Source: Bacillota bacterium (GTDB lineage Bacteria; Bacillota; SHA-98; Ch115). From it: a stretch of DNA of 32,344 nucleotides. Position 1 is the first letter of the stretch. Each line of letters opens with the position of its first letter. Location: contig JABLXA010000026.1 of the NCBI GenBank assembly GCA_013178415.1, positions 1 to 32,344 of the forward strand, in the 5' to 3' direction. Positions 1-8,834 of the stretch are shown here, piece by piece. The translations under genes and the position numbers were made by a program. A model generated the notes under the pieces. It did no database searches, had not been told where the DNA came from, and saw only the letters and a program-made list of their open reading frames with translations.

Positions 1-19
1 TGAAGCGTATAATTATAGC

Positions 20-94
20 GTAGCTAGCCGTCATCATGCTGTGCCTCCATTATTTGGTTTTTGCTTACCTTAATGGTAGCACAGGGCTAGCTAC
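20..94. repeat. Large nested inverted repeat (hairpin-forming)
   Basis: Perfect 10-bp arms GTAGCTAGCC (20-29) and GGCTAGCTAC (85-94) enclose a second perfect pair, CTGTGC (39-44) with GCACAG (79-84), and a third, CCATTA (47-52) with TAATGG (71-76). The apical loop is about 18 nt and there is one 9-nt bulge on the left side. The 22 paired bases in one 75-nt element are seen directly. Whether it is an RNA structure, a transposon end or a terminator is unknown. No T-run follows it. Confidence 0.6.
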
Positions 95-124
95 TTTGTT
101 TAGCGGCAAATGTTGGATACTCAC

Positions 125-190
125 CGCATAACTAACAACCTCACCGCTACCTATCCCAAGAGTTATGCGTGCTAAGAATTTTTTCTCAGC
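125..190. repeat. Two further consecutive inverted repeats
   Basis: CGCATAACT (125-133) pairs perfectly with AGTTATGCG (161-169) across a 27-nt loop. Immediately after, GCTAAGAA (171-178) pairs with TTCTCAGC (183-190) with one mismatch across a TTTT loop. Together with the element at 20-94 this makes three hairpins in 171 bp. No coding sequence is recognised in this part of the window. Confidence 0.45.
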
Positions 191-217
191 ATCTTCGACA
201 CCATAAACTTGAACAAC

Positions 218-253
218 GTTGCAGTCCTTGACCCGATGACGAGGGGATTGAAA
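218..253 (+). CRISPR. Solitary CRISPR repeat (36 nt)
   Basis: A 36-nt sequence starting GTTGCAGTCC and ending GGGGATTGAAA has the length and the ATTGAAA 3' end typical of Bacillota type I/III repeats, where the last 8 nt become the crRNA 5' tag. A 19-base core, CCCGATGACGAGGGGATTG, recurs exactly at 10771-10789 on the far side of the cmr operon. No second repeat follows or precedes at spacer distance, so this is a single relic or an array edge rather than an array. Confidence 0.7.
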
Positions 254-311
254 TTGTTAAAGTCAATGGGGTTATGCAAAATTTTCTTTAATTTACCTAT
301 TGACATCGCAC

Positions 312-324
312 CGTAAGTCTTACG
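312..324. repeat. Short perfect palindrome downstream of the WYL gene
   Basis: CGTAAG-T-CTTACG is a perfect 6-bp inverted repeat lying 19 nt past the stop of the minus-strand WYL gene. It could help end transcription of the cmr/WYL operon, but no T-run follows in either direction, so the role is unproven. Confidence 0.3.
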
Positions 325-342
325 ACAACTACGGGTTTTCAG

Positions 343-1524
343 TCAAGAGGTTGCATCCCATGGCCTGCCTCTCCCTTCATAGAGCGAGAGCAATGCCTCG
401 GCGGTCTTCCGCATGACCAGGCGAAGTTCTGGTGGATCCAATACCTCCGCCGAACTACCAAAGGACCGCAGCCACCGGCGAAATTCGTCAAGGCCTGCGA
501 CCACGTCGGCATATATGTACGTAGTGTTGGACTCTCTTTCAAGCCGTGCTTCTCGCCGCGAAGCTGCGCGGTTGGCCACCTTCTCGATCACATTGAAATC
601 ATCATAGAATCTCACACAGACTGCCACGGGCTCTTCGTCAACCCCTATGCCCCAAGCCGGGGCAAAGTAGTCCTCCATATTAAAATTCGGCCGCCTGAAC
701 GAGGTTGACAGAATCTCTACTCTATCGGTACGGTCAGTCGACAATATAATGATCTGTCCATCCACGACTCCCGGCAGCGGCTGAGATCGCCTTTCGATAT
801 AGCGCCCTACCAGGTACCATACTCCCCGCTCATTTTCGAGAACAACGCAAAGAGGCTCCACGACCACAGAAAAAACCGTACACCTAGAGACCGAGGCAGA
901 GCCAACGTTCTTTGGACGATACAGAACCTGCACGTGACGAGCAAGCCTCGCTGCGTCTTCAAACATATGCACGTACGTTTCAATAGCATGGGATTCATAG
1001 AATGTACGCAAGCCTTTAATTACCCTGTAACGATTCTCCTCCCCCATCCATGAGCTTGTGCTGACAGTAGCGGAGGAGCCCGGATCATGGTCAGGCCCGG
1101 TAGGCCCGGCGAACCCGGCACCGCCGGACATACCAGGCGGGTGCAGCGCCTGGTATGCTTTCTTCATTGCCGATGCGAGGACCGGGTCCTGCACCCCTGC
1201 GGCGATATCGAGGAAAGCACGCGCTTCCCGGTCGGTAAACCTCAGCGGAGGCCACAACCGCGTTTCCCCGTCCTGCACGAGTGCCCATCTTATATAGCCA
1301 TGCCGCTGCGCCTTCGGTAACCCCGAGAGTCCTTTTTCGTCTAGATCATAGAGGGGAACCCCCCAGTCCTCCAGCTTCTTCAGATCACTCGCAATCACCT
1401 CGGTGGAAACCACACAGAGTTTGCTCAACTCCTCGACAGTTAAGCCCTCAGGGTGAGTTTCCAGTAAAGATAGGATCCTGCCAAGTCGTTCCACCGGCCA
1501 CATTTCCAGTAAAGACTCCATCAT
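343..1524 (-). CDS. WYL-domain transcriptional regulator (distal copy)
   Basis: This 393-aa protein starts with a DeoR/winged HTH (residues about 10-60, around VERLGRILSLLE and LTVEELSKLC). A WYL-type domain follows, with the core WYLVGRYIE, and then a WCX-like C-terminal extension (VRFYDDFNVIEKV, LRSFGSSAEVL). The ATG at 1524 has AAGGA six bases upstream. WYL proteins are ligand-sensing regulators often encoded beside CRISPR-Cas loci, where they can repress or activate cas genes; that role here is inference from position. Its first 77 nt overlap the 3' end of the upstream WYL gene, so the two are probably translationally coupled. The two proteins share the C-terminal pattern and look like diverged paralogues. 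Confidence 0.85.
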   Translation of the reverse strand: MMESLLEMWPVERLGRILSLLETHPEGLTVEELSKLCVVSTEVIASDLKKLEDWGVPLYDLDEKGLSGLPKAQRHGYIRWALVQDGETRLWPPLRFTDREARAFLDIAAGVQDPVLASAMKKAYQALHPPGMSGGAGFAGPTGPDHDPGSSATVSTSSWMGEENRYRVIKGLRTFYESHAIETYVHMFEDAARLARHVQVLYRPKNVGSASVSRCTVFSVVVEPLCVVLENERGVWYLVGRYIERRSQPLPGVVDGQIIILSTDRTDRVEILSTSFRRPNFNMEDYFAPAWGIGVDEEPVAVCVRFYDDFNVIEKVANRAASRREARLERESNTTYIYADVVAGLDEFRRWLRSFGSSAEVLDPPELRLVMRKTAEALLSLYEGRGRPWDATS

Positions 1525-2992
1525 GCTCAGTCCTTTGGTTCAATCCATTTCCTTTATTCAGTCCCTTATACATCATAATATGGTAGCGCTCCAGCAACTT
1601 GCGAGCGCTCTGGTACATGGCGTCCCTTAGACCCACAGGTTCCAGCACTTCTGCCGAAGCCCCAAACCCTCGGAGCCACATTCGAAAGTCGTCAAGGCCC
1701 GATATGTCATCCTCAAAGATACAGCTGCCGTCTAAGAGCTCGCATATCTTCCTGTTTCTGCGGTGAACCGTCTCCCTTTGCATCCGGCTGATCACATTAA
1801 AATCATTATAGAAGCGAACCTTCACATGAACCTTTTCCCCGCCTTGCACACCCCAACGGTCAGCAAATACCGAACGCAGGTCGAAATCCTCTGGGTAAAC
1901 ATAAGGGATATCCGTGACGGATAGAGATCGTATCCTGTCAAGGCGCCATAATTGTAAGTTATCTGTGGCACCCTGGTTGTATGAAAGGAAATCCCCTTGC
2001 CCTGTCCTCGCACCGCCACCATGCATCTCGGAAACCAGGTACCATGCATCCAAAATCCAGTAATACAGGACCCCAAGGGGATCTACCAGCTGTGGTGAAC
2101 CGCCAATTGGACCGGGCGCCCCCGGAATGGTGGCATCCGCGGCAGCCGCCTCAGGGATGACAGTGCTCGGGCTTTTCCATTGATAAACAACGCGCAGCTT
2201 TCTCCGTTGAGAGATAGCTATCTCTACTGCATATAGCATCAAGGTTTCTTGGATGTCCACCCGGGGACGTCTTCCCTGGATAATGCAGTAGCGCGAATGA
2301 GTCAGCACATCGGATACAAGTCCGGCAAAGGAAGCCCGTCCCAGTCCAAGCCGAGCGAGGCGCGCAACCTTCGCATACACCCCAGCGAGAGCACTGCGGT
2401 CCGGACAGGTCCGCATGCGAAGCTCCAGGTAACCCAATAAGCGGGCCGCTTCTTCGCTGGAAAATTCAGGATTGGAGGCTACCTGGGGCCCCAGGCGATA
2501 GCAGGCAGAGGACGAATCTGGCCCAACTCGCTCAATACATCCCTCGGCTATCAGGCCGGCCATGTCGCGTTCCCTGGTTCGTTCTGAGATATCTGCATGG
2601 CGTTGCCTGGCCATGGCAATGAGTTCATCGCGACGGGCGATACGCCGGCACCACAGGAAATTAAGGTAGTCCAGCGCCCTCCATTCCTTATCGGTTACGG
2701 GCGTAGCTTTCATTGAGAGAACATGCTCCATACCGGCCTGCTGTCCTGACTTATGTGACCGGACAGCTACAGCTGGGATAGCCTGTGCCGCGGCGCGCGT
2801 GGCGGCGCGCGTCCTGAATGGGCCGGTCGTCGCGCCGGATATCGCCCTCAGCCATCGCTGTAGAGTGCGCCGCGAGACACCAAACCGCTTCGCTAGTTCG
2901 GCAGTATTCAGCGGCTTACCGTCCCGTAATAGCGCCTCGAGTTCCTGATAATGCTCAGGTAGCTTGTTCTTCTTCAGTATAGCTTCCTTCAT
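1448..2992 (-). CDS. WYL-domain transcriptional regulator (proximal copy)
   Basis: From the chosen ATG at 2992 the protein is 514 aa, with GGGAGG about 11 nt upstream. The frame stays open to a TTG at 3076, which has no ribosome site. It contains an N-terminal HTH (LNTAELAKRFGVSRRTLQRW), a second winged-helix region around EWRALDYLNFLW, a WYL core (ILDAWYLVSEMH) and a WCX domain (VRFYNDFNVISRM, LRGFGASAEVLEP). The last roughly 25 residues are a tail that overlaps the next gene. It follows cmr6 by about 100 nt, so it is likely the seventh gene of the cmr operon and a candidate regulator of it. Ligand and target are unknown. Confidence 0.83.
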   Translation of the reverse strand: MKEAILKKNKLPEHYQELEALLRDGKPLNTAELAKRFGVSRRTLQRWLRAISGATTGPFRTRAATRAAAQAIPAVAVRSHKSGQQAGMEHVLSMKATPVTDKEWRALDYLNFLWCRRIARRDELIAMARQRHADISERTRERDMAGLIAEGCIERVGPDSSSACYRLGPQVASNPEFSSEEAARLLGYLELRMRTCPDRSALAGVYAKVARLARLGLGRASFAGLVSDVLTHSRYCIIQGRRPRVDIQETLMLYAVEIAISQRRKLRVVYQWKSPSTVIPEAAAADATIPGAPGPIGGSPQLVDPLGVLYYWILDAWYLVSEMHGGGARTGQGDFLSYNQGATDNLQLWRLDRIRSLSVTDIPYVYPEDFDLRSVFADRWGVQGGEKVHVKVRFYNDFNVISRMQRETVHRRNRKICELLDGSCIFEDDISGLDDFRMWLRGFGASAEVLEPVGLRDAMYQSARKLLERYHIMMYKGLNKGNGLNQRTEHDGVFTGNVAGGTTWQDPIFTGNSP

Positions 2993-3098
2993 AACAAGGC
3001 CAGCCTCCCGACTCCCGGGCGAATGAGGGGTTACGAAGCGTCTCATGGAAAACCTGCCTGGCAGGAGATAGCTCAATTATAATGCGACCCCACGAACA

Positions 3099-3932
3099 TC
3101 ATGAAAATATCCCATAGCCTACTGCGGTTTTGCCGCCGACCCCGAGGGTTTGCAGCGCGTCCATCAGCAACTTTGCCTCCTGGTCCAGGTCCTCAGGATG
3201 CCACCCGCCACATGCAGGCAATAAGATAAACTCAAATTTTTGCCCTGCCGCCACAGTCAGAAACGGGACCGGGACCGGCGAGTAATAATCAGCAGGCGGG
3301 GGGCCCGCTGGATCACGGTAATAAGGACCATAATGGGGGTTTACGATGTCTATCTCCAGAAGCGGCCTGGACACAGGAAGTCCATCTAAAATGATGAGCC
3401 GCCCGCAACCGTGTTCATCAGTATCGCCGAAGAGTTCAAACACGCGTTCGCGGCTACCCAGCGCGCCCCATCCCTTCACCTTGTCATTCCCTGGATCCGC
3501 CCAGGCCCGGAGCAAACCCTTGATGGAGGAGCCTGGTATGTACGGCACCCCCAGCGTACGGTGGAATATGAACCCGGTCTCAAAGGGGTGCTGGCTCCCA
3601 AGCCCGATAACCAGCCGGCTAGCGGTTGTAGCCTGGAGCACCTTACCTCCCAATCTACAGGCCAGCGTTCTTCTTCGCTGGTGTAGATCTAGAAGGAGGG
3701 CGCCAACTTGCTTGTGCTGCTGTAGATGATCCGCTATCTGATCCACCAGGAAGTCCCTGAATCCTTTTTTTTGTGCTTTCCATTTTTCTGCACCGAGGTC
3801 GAGGTCCTCTTCTGGCCAGTGTGGCCAGAGGTTAATAAACTTATCGTAGATCAATCCTACATTGGCGGTCCCAGCTTTCAACCCCTGAAGGCCTTCCAGT
3901 GCCTTACGAATTCCCGGAGGAACCAGATACAT
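3099..3932 (-). CDS. cmr6: Type III-B CRISPR RAMP protein Cmr6
   Basis: At 277 aa this fits Cmr6, the RAMP subunit near the 3'-target end of the Cmr backbone. Family hallmarks seen are the N-terminal LVPPGIRKAL, the RAMP loop YIPGSSIKGLLRAW, the IDIVNPHYGPYY block and a glycine-rich end, GVGGKTAVGYGIF. The ATG at 3932 is preceded by GGTGAAGGA. It overlaps the end of cmr5 by 29 nt. Cmr6 contacts crRNA and Cmr5/Cmr1 in the assembled complex (known for the family). Nothing is missing relative to normal length. Confidence 0.93.
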   Translation of the reverse strand: MYLVPPGIRKALEGLQGLKAGTANVGLIYDKFINLWPHWPEEDLDLGAEKWKAQKKGFRDFLVDQIADHLQQHKQVGALLLDLHQRRRTLACRLGGKVLQATTASRLVIGLGSQHPFETGFIFHRTLGVPYIPGSSIKGLLRAWADPGNDKVKGWGALGSRERVFELFGDTDEHGCGRLIILDGLPVSRPLLEIDIVNPHYGPYYRDPAGPPPADYYSPVPVPFLTVAAGQKFEFILLPACGGWHPEDLDQEAKLLMDALQTLGVGGKTAVGYGIFS

Positions 3933-4359
3933 TATCCTTCACCCCGCTTCTCGAGTCCGAGACCGGCTTTAGGAAAGCAACTGCAAACCGCTTGAGCCAG
4001 GCAAGGAGCGCCAGGCTCTCCTCCTGCGCAGCTAGGTACTGATCCGTATTGCCATCTATGATAAGCCCCAGGAGACCTCTTTGCTGATCCTGGCTCGGAG
4101 TATACAGGTGCCGTTTATCAGTAAGCCACCCAGACAGGTGGTTATATAGGAGCCACGAGGCATCATGGTGGTGATTCCCTCTTCCATTTTGGCAGTTATC
4201 AAGCCAGAATGCCACGGTCTGGCCCAGCCCGTTGGCGATAATCATGGCAGGCGCGCCTTGCACAAGCGTTACGTACTTCGCCTGTTGGTCGCTGTTGACC
4301 TTTAACATTTCCTTGACGTAGCTCAATGCGTACGAAGCCCGCTGTTGCTCCAACAGCAT
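3904..4359 (-). CDS. cmr5: Type III-B CRISPR small subunit Cmr5
   Basis: From the ATG at 4359 (GGGGG about 8 nt upstream) the product is 151 aa, starting MLLEQQRASYALSYV, the usual Cmr5 opening. A longer frame to 4413 adds 18 residues without a better ribosome site. Cmr5 is the all-helical small subunit that lines the target-RNA side of the Cmr filament. The block LVQGAPAMIIANGLGQTVAF is typical of the family. The order cmr4-cmr5-cmr6 supports the call. Confidence 0.92.
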   Translation of the reverse strand: MLLEQQRASYALSYVKEMLKVNSDQQAKYVTLVQGAPAMIIANGLGQTVAFWLDNCQNGRGNHHHDASWLLYNHLSGWLTDKRHLYTPSQDQQRGLLGLIIDGNTDQYLAAQEESLALLAWLKRFAVAFLKPVSDSRSGVKDNVSGSSGNS

Positions 4360-4388
4360 CTTTACAACCCCCTCATGACACGATTCGA

Positions 4389-5303
4389 TTATGATACGGC
4401 CCTGACAAGACACCAGCCCTGGCCGACTGTCTCGTTACCCCCTATACGCAAGAACCCATCAGAGAGCACGGTACCCGAGAGGTAATCCATGACATCCCTG
4501 GCATCCTTGATATCTGAGGCGGCCTGGGGTGAACGTGGTTTTCGCGCCATCAGGATCGAGTAGAACACAGTCTCCGGTGGAATAGTCTCCTCATACCACA
4601 GGTTCCCGCCATCCCCGGTTGTCGTTTTTCGTTCATTAAGTGCTATACGCGCGGAGACCTGTGTCCCGTAGCGAGCGAAATAGGAAAAGCGGTTATCACT
4701 CAGGATAACGAAATCCCTTTTGAATTTCTCAAAATAATGAGGTCCAATGCTGCCAGGCAATAATTTCTGGGCAATCTCCTGGGCTATTGCACTGGCCTCA
4801 TTTGACTCACTCACTCTGAAATCTACATCCTCCAGCACCAGTATATCAGGGAGGCCAGCACCTGCGGGTACAAATGCTTGACTATTTTCTATCGGCCTGG
4901 GCGCTACCAGGTTCAGCTCGATTCCGGCTATCTCGGCGTCTCGCGCCAGCCGCTGCAAAACGAGTGGGCAGGTCGTCCACATGAATGTGTTTGTCACAGA
5001 ACGGACCGGCATAGCGAGTAGTCTCGCATCACCTACCGAGAGACATCCCGCATAAGCTGACTCCTCTGCGCCGCCGGTTTCTGGGCCGAAGACAATCACA
5101 ACTCGAGGATCCTTCTCCCCGTTCTCTCCATTCCGCTCAGCCTTTTCGCGCAGGCTCCCCTTCAGGCCCGAGCCTGCAGCATATGGGAAATCCGTGTGAA
5201 CCTCTCTCTGAACCGGAAGGTCCACTGTCCCGGTAGTAGAGCCAGAACCGGGGTGCAGGAAGGTGGTTGCGTAGAATACCAGCACTACATTTTTCTCTTG
5301 CAT
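4389..5303 (-). CDS. cmr4: Type III-B CRISPR backbone subunit and target-RNA nuclease Cmr4
   Basis: The 304-aa protein starts at the ATG at 5303, because GAGGAGG lies 7 nt upstream; an in-frame ATG at 5321 sits on top of that ribosome site. The N-terminus has TGTVDLPVQRE. The Asp in this loop (residue 28) corresponds to the conserved Cmr4 Asp that cleaves target RNA at 6-nt intervals in characterised complexes. YAAGSGLKGSLRE is the RAMP glycine motif. The C-terminal GGNETVGQGWC is also family-typical. With an intact Asp, RNA slicing should be retained. Confidence 0.94.
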   Translation of the reverse strand: MQEKNVVLVFYATTFLHPGSGSTTGTVDLPVQREVHTDFPYAAGSGLKGSLREKAERNGENGEKDPRVVIVFGPETGGAEESAYAGCLSVGDARLLAMPVRSVTNTFMWTTCPLVLQRLARDAEIAGIELNLVAPRPIENSQAFVPAGAGLPDILVLEDVDFRVSESNEASAIAQEIAQKLLPGSIGPHYFEKFKRDFVILSDNRFSYFARYGTQVSARIALNERKTTTGDGGNLWYEETIPPETVFYSILMARKPRSPQAASDIKDARDVMDYLSGTVLSDGFLRIGGNETVGQGWCLVRAVS

Positions 5304-5364
5304 CGCAATTCCTCCTCGCATTCTGTATTAGTCTTGCTTTGCGACTCAGCGCCACGTCCCGGGC

Positions 5365-6660
5365 TTACCAAGCCCCCACCATTACCTCGCCAAATCCAAT
5401 ACGTGTCTCGCGCCCCAGTTTTACACCATGGAGCGCCTCCACAATCTCTTCTCCCACGGCCCGCGCTTCAAAAAAGAACACGCTGCCGGCGGGGATGACG
5501 TGCTCCATTGGGATAGACTCTCCGCGCCCTTCACGAGCTGCCATGTTCCATCCACCAATCCGCTGCGGCCTGGGTTGACAGGCTGACACCAGTATAGCGC
5601 CGAGATCTTTAGGGAGGCCCGAAAAGACAACGGACGAATGCCCAAATGGAGACCGGAGTTTCACAATACCCAGAGTCCCTCCAGTCACGGGGAGGATCGC
5701 ACCATCTAAGTCCAAGAGACCAGGTTGCAAAAAGACCAACTTAAACCGGCCTCCAGCTGCGTCGATTTTCCGGGCAATGTGCTGTTTCAGCCCGGGATCC
5801 CCGAGATTCGCATTCCATCCAGCGGCAGCCGCCCTGTCTAAATAAGACAGCCGCTTTTCTCCGCCAAGAATCTGAATCCTGGATGGCTGCGTCTGAGGGG
5901 GAACGCCTGACACCCATTCAGCAAACTTGTAACCCTTCTTTAGACGCACATGTCCGAGGGAATAGAGGAGTCCGGTCTTCACTGCACCCGTTGCATTATT
6001 GCGCCCGATCCCTGTGCGGTTTTCATTCCCGAAAATATTCCCTGCGTGACGCAGGTCTTTCCTATGGACTTCCCCACCTTTGAGATACTCGATGAACCCC
6101 TCTTCGGTGATCCAATAATCTGCAAGATCCTCTATTCGTTCATGTTCAGTGGTACCTTCCGAGGCTCGCTGGCTCCCGGAACTCCTCTCCGTCACGTCCT
6201 CATCTAGGATCCGCGGCAACCTGACCGAACCGAGGTCGCATACTATCTCCTTGCCCCCCGGAGCCAGCCTGACCAGTTTCTCCCCTTTGCACACAAGGTC
6301 CCTTGGAGCAGGAAACAGCAGTGTTGAGGGCCCACCTCCGATATCTTCTGCTATCACGGGCCCTCGAAGGTCGAGTTTCATATCATCGTAGCACCCGGCG
6401 GATCCAACTGTGGCCAATACCTCACATAGTGACGCTGGTTTACCACATATATTGCAGTAGTCCTTGTAATATGAATCCCAATCCACCCCATGGGCAGCCA
6501 GTATGGCTGTGCGGACAAATCCCTGCATGATGCGTGGAGATGGGGGGAAAATGGAATGAAGATAGCCACCTTCTCCTGCGTTAAATGGCATGCCACCACC
6601 GAAGTAGACTGTATCCCGCGGCGTCATATACCACAGTTCTGCTGCGCCCATTGCCCTCAC
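5365..6660 (-). CDS. cmr3: Type III-B CRISPR RAMP protein Cmr3
   Basis: 431 aa. The start MTPRDTVYFGGGMPFNAGE and PPSPRIMQGFVRTAI are diagnostic for Cmr3, the Cas5-like RAMP that binds the crRNA 5' handle next to Cas10. The C-terminal HGVKLGRETRIGFGE is a RAMP glycine-rich loop. The GTG at 6660 shares GTGA with the cmr2 stop; an in-frame ATG at 6651 is an alternative. Translational coupling to cmr2 is evident. Sixty nt separate it from cmr4. Confidence 0.92.
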   Translation of the reverse strand: MRAMGAAELWYMTPRDTVYFGGGMPFNAGEGGYLHSIFPPSPRIMQGFVRTAILAAHGVDWDSYYKDYCNICGKPASLCEVLATVGSAGCYDDMKLDLRGPVIAEDIGGGPSTLLFPAPRDLVCKGEKLVRLAPGGKEIVCDLGSVRLPRILDEDVTERSSGSQRASEGTTEHERIEDLADYWITEEGFIEYLKGGEVHRKDLRHAGNIFGNENRTGIGRNNATGAVKTGLLYSLGHVRLKKGYKFAEWVSGVPPQTQPSRIQILGGEKRLSYLDRAAAAGWNANLGDPGLKQHIARKIDAAGGRFKLVFLQPGLLDLDGAILPVTGGTLGIVKLRSPFGHSSVVFSGLPKDLGAILVSACQPRPQRIGGWNMAAREGRGESIPMEHVIPAGSVFFFEARAVGEEIVEALHGVKLGRETRIGFGEVMVGAW

Positions 6661-8834
6661 ACCTCTTTTTGCGCCAGGAATCTAGCCAGTATGAAAGCAC
6701 CTGGCTCTATTCGCTGCTTATAGCTGACCTTATATTCCCCGGAACCGCTCCCGCCCCTTTCCCAGGACGCTGGCTTGGAGAGCCTTATGAGAAGTCGGAC
6801 ACGTTCCCGCGCTTTCCGCTCGACCTCATGAGGTTCCTCTTCCTTTTTTCCTATCTCTCGATTGTCAAGGTATTCAGCGACTATGATGTCCTCGAGGTCC
6901 TCATCGTCCAATTGGATCTCCCCGGGAGCACCGGGCTTTTCAGCCTCTCTGCAATCGGATGAAGGTCCCTCAATCAACTGGAAGATCTCCCGGAGTTTAT
7001 AAAGGAATTTGGATGAGTACTCTCCGCTGGATATCCCGTCACCGAACTTCTCGAGGTCCTTTATGAAACTCATCGGCCTTCTCTCTCCGTCGCCGGCCGG
7101 GTCTTCCCATGGTCTCGAGAAAGTGAGATCAGGACCACCGCGTCTCCAGATTCGCACAGCGAATGCATTCCTACCTGCAGCATCCTTTGCCTCTTTGTCC
7201 AACAGCCGGTGCGCATCGGCTACTACTTGCTGGAGGGAGGAGTTCATGTGGGCGAATATGATACCCGCTGAAGTGGTAGCTGTTACCTCCGGTACTGCCT
7301 GCCGGAAGCATTCCAGGTATAGATCACGTAGATCCAGGGCGCAGTTGAGCGCAGAGCCCACCGGCAAGATCGCCAGGACATCATCGCCGCCCGCGTAAAT
7401 GGTTTCACCGTCGTAACGATGCACGATTTCAGGAACCTTGTGGCTGAATCGTGACAAGGCCATAGATATCTCGCGCCTTTCACTGGCGTGCCGGGACAGG
7501 AGAGCTCCCATCCAGTCACCGTCCATCACGAGGAGGGCATAGTATGGTGATGGCCCTTCAGGGAAACCGGTCAATTTCTGAAGCTCAACGAGGGCCTCGA
7601 GCAAAGGCGCCCGTCTTTCTGGACGACGTAGCAAGTCCTTTTGCGCCTTTATAGATTCGGGGAAATAGACATGGCCGTTGAATCTTCTCAACTTGTTCAA
7701 GTAGCCTTGTCCCAGCCTCTCTCCAGCGTCCCCCGTGCTGACCCGCGTCCTAAGGTCTTCACATTCGAACTCGCTGTCCTCCGTCGTTCCCTGCGAACTT
7801 CTTTCGGTGCTAACGCCAGCCTGCTCTGCCTCAAGAATAAATCTCTTGACGGCCTCGATAACTGCGGGATCCTCTGCGGCCATCTGCGCGACCCTTTTTA
7901 GCCAGTCCCGGGCAGCCATATGCGGAGTGGAAGGGAAGTATCTTCTCTCCTCAAGGTCGGGAATCTCACCGGAGATCCATGGGAATAACCGCTTTATAGT
8001 GCATATGGCGCAGAGACGTTCACTACCGTCTAATTCAAACTGTGGCCCGAGCCCCGCCGAAGCAACAGCGTAAGCGAGCTTCGCCCAGTACTCCCGTACC
8101 TCCCTCCTTGTTGCGCACTTAGGTGCAGGTGACGCATCCCTTTCCCAGCGGGGTGGCGACTGGCAGGGCGGGGATAATGCCTCCCTTTCTCCACAGACAG
8201 TGCAGCGCTCTCCCGGTTCCGCGGGAGGGAATACAATTCTCCATTGCTTGCGCTCTTCCATTGCAGCGCCATTTCCTGCGACCCACAGGACCTCCCAGAG
8301 GTTCTCAGTCTGGCGCCGCCAAACCTCTTCCTGGACCGGTCCCAGGAGCGTCTCCCCTTTATTAGCGATCCTGGAGAGAAGACCCCAAACCTTGTCCACG
8401 ATCCTTTTCCATGTAGCAGAAAGTCTCTCTTCCGCCATCCTGGCAAGTTTCTCGGGACAATCGCCATCAGCCTGGAATCTATTAGGAAGCGACCCTATCA
8501 GGTAGGGTCTCAGGTCCCCTATCCTGGGTGAGCCTGTCTGATATTCATTAGCCTTTCTGACATCCTGAATAGACTTGGACTTGCCCTCCTCCGACGATCT
8601 GCAGGCCTGGATGCCAATCAACATCTCCATCAGCGGATCGCTCTCGACGCATGGAAAGGTCACACGCCGCCGGATCGGCAACATCGCCGAACCCGCAAGG
8701 TATGAGAGAAGGTAAGAACCCGCCCAGAGATCCCGGGTCTTCTTCGCCTGCGCCACGAACGCCTGCACAGGAGAAAAGGTGAATTGGAGACTCTGCTGCG
8801 GCTCCTCGTTCGAAATGATATCTTCACCGGTCAT
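6657..8834 (-). CDS. cmr2: Type III-B CRISPR large subunit Cmr2 (Cas10)
   Basis: 725 aa. It opens with FTFSPVQAFVAQAKKTRDLW, a Cmr2 signature. Cysteine pairs (CTVCGE, CAICTIKRLFPW) mark the zinc region. The first palm shows YYALLVMDGDWMG and the second AGGDDVLAILPV, with GGDD at residues 482-485. In this family GGDD converts ATP to cyclic oligoadenylate on target RNA binding. No HD motif is visible at the N-terminus, so the ssDNase domain seems absent, as in many shorter Cmr2 proteins. Its ATG overlaps the cmr1 stop (ATGA). Intact GGDD predicts a cOA-responsive effector elsewhere, since none is found here. Confidence 0.94.
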   Translation of the reverse strand: MTGEDIISNEEPQQSLQFTFSPVQAFVAQAKKTRDLWAGSYLLSYLAGSAMLPIRRRVTFPCVESDPLMEMLIGIQACRSSEEGKSKSIQDVRKANEYQTGSPRIGDLRPYLIGSLPNRFQADGDCPEKLARMAEERLSATWKRIVDKVWGLLSRIANKGETLLGPVQEEVWRRQTENLWEVLWVAGNGAAMEERKQWRIVFPPAEPGERCTVCGEREALSPPCQSPPRWERDASPAPKCATRREVREYWAKLAYAVASAGLGPQFELDGSERLCAICTIKRLFPWISGEIPDLEERRYFPSTPHMAARDWLKRVAQMAAEDPAVIEAVKRFILEAEQAGVSTERSSQGTTEDSEFECEDLRTRVSTGDAGERLGQGYLNKLRRFNGHVYFPESIKAQKDLLRRPERRAPLLEALVELQKLTGFPEGPSPYYALLVMDGDWMGALLSRHASERREISMALSRFSHKVPEIVHRYDGETIYAGGDDVLAILPVGSALNCALDLRDLYLECFRQAVPEVTATTSAGIIFAHMNSSLQQVVADAHRLLDKEAKDAAGRNAFAVRIWRRGGPDLTFSRPWEDPAGDGERRPMSFIKDLEKFGDGISSGEYSSKFLYKLREIFQLIEGPSSDCREAEKPGAPGEIQLDDEDLEDIIVAEYLDNREIGKKEEEPHEVERKARERVRLLIRLSKPASWERGGSGSGEYKVSYKQRIEPGAFILARFLAQKEV

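Noticed and set aside
3053-3065. Palindrome CCTGCC-T-GGCAGG before the proximal WYL gene
   Set aside because: Could be an operator, but it is a single short site with no second copy near any promoter, so no call was made.
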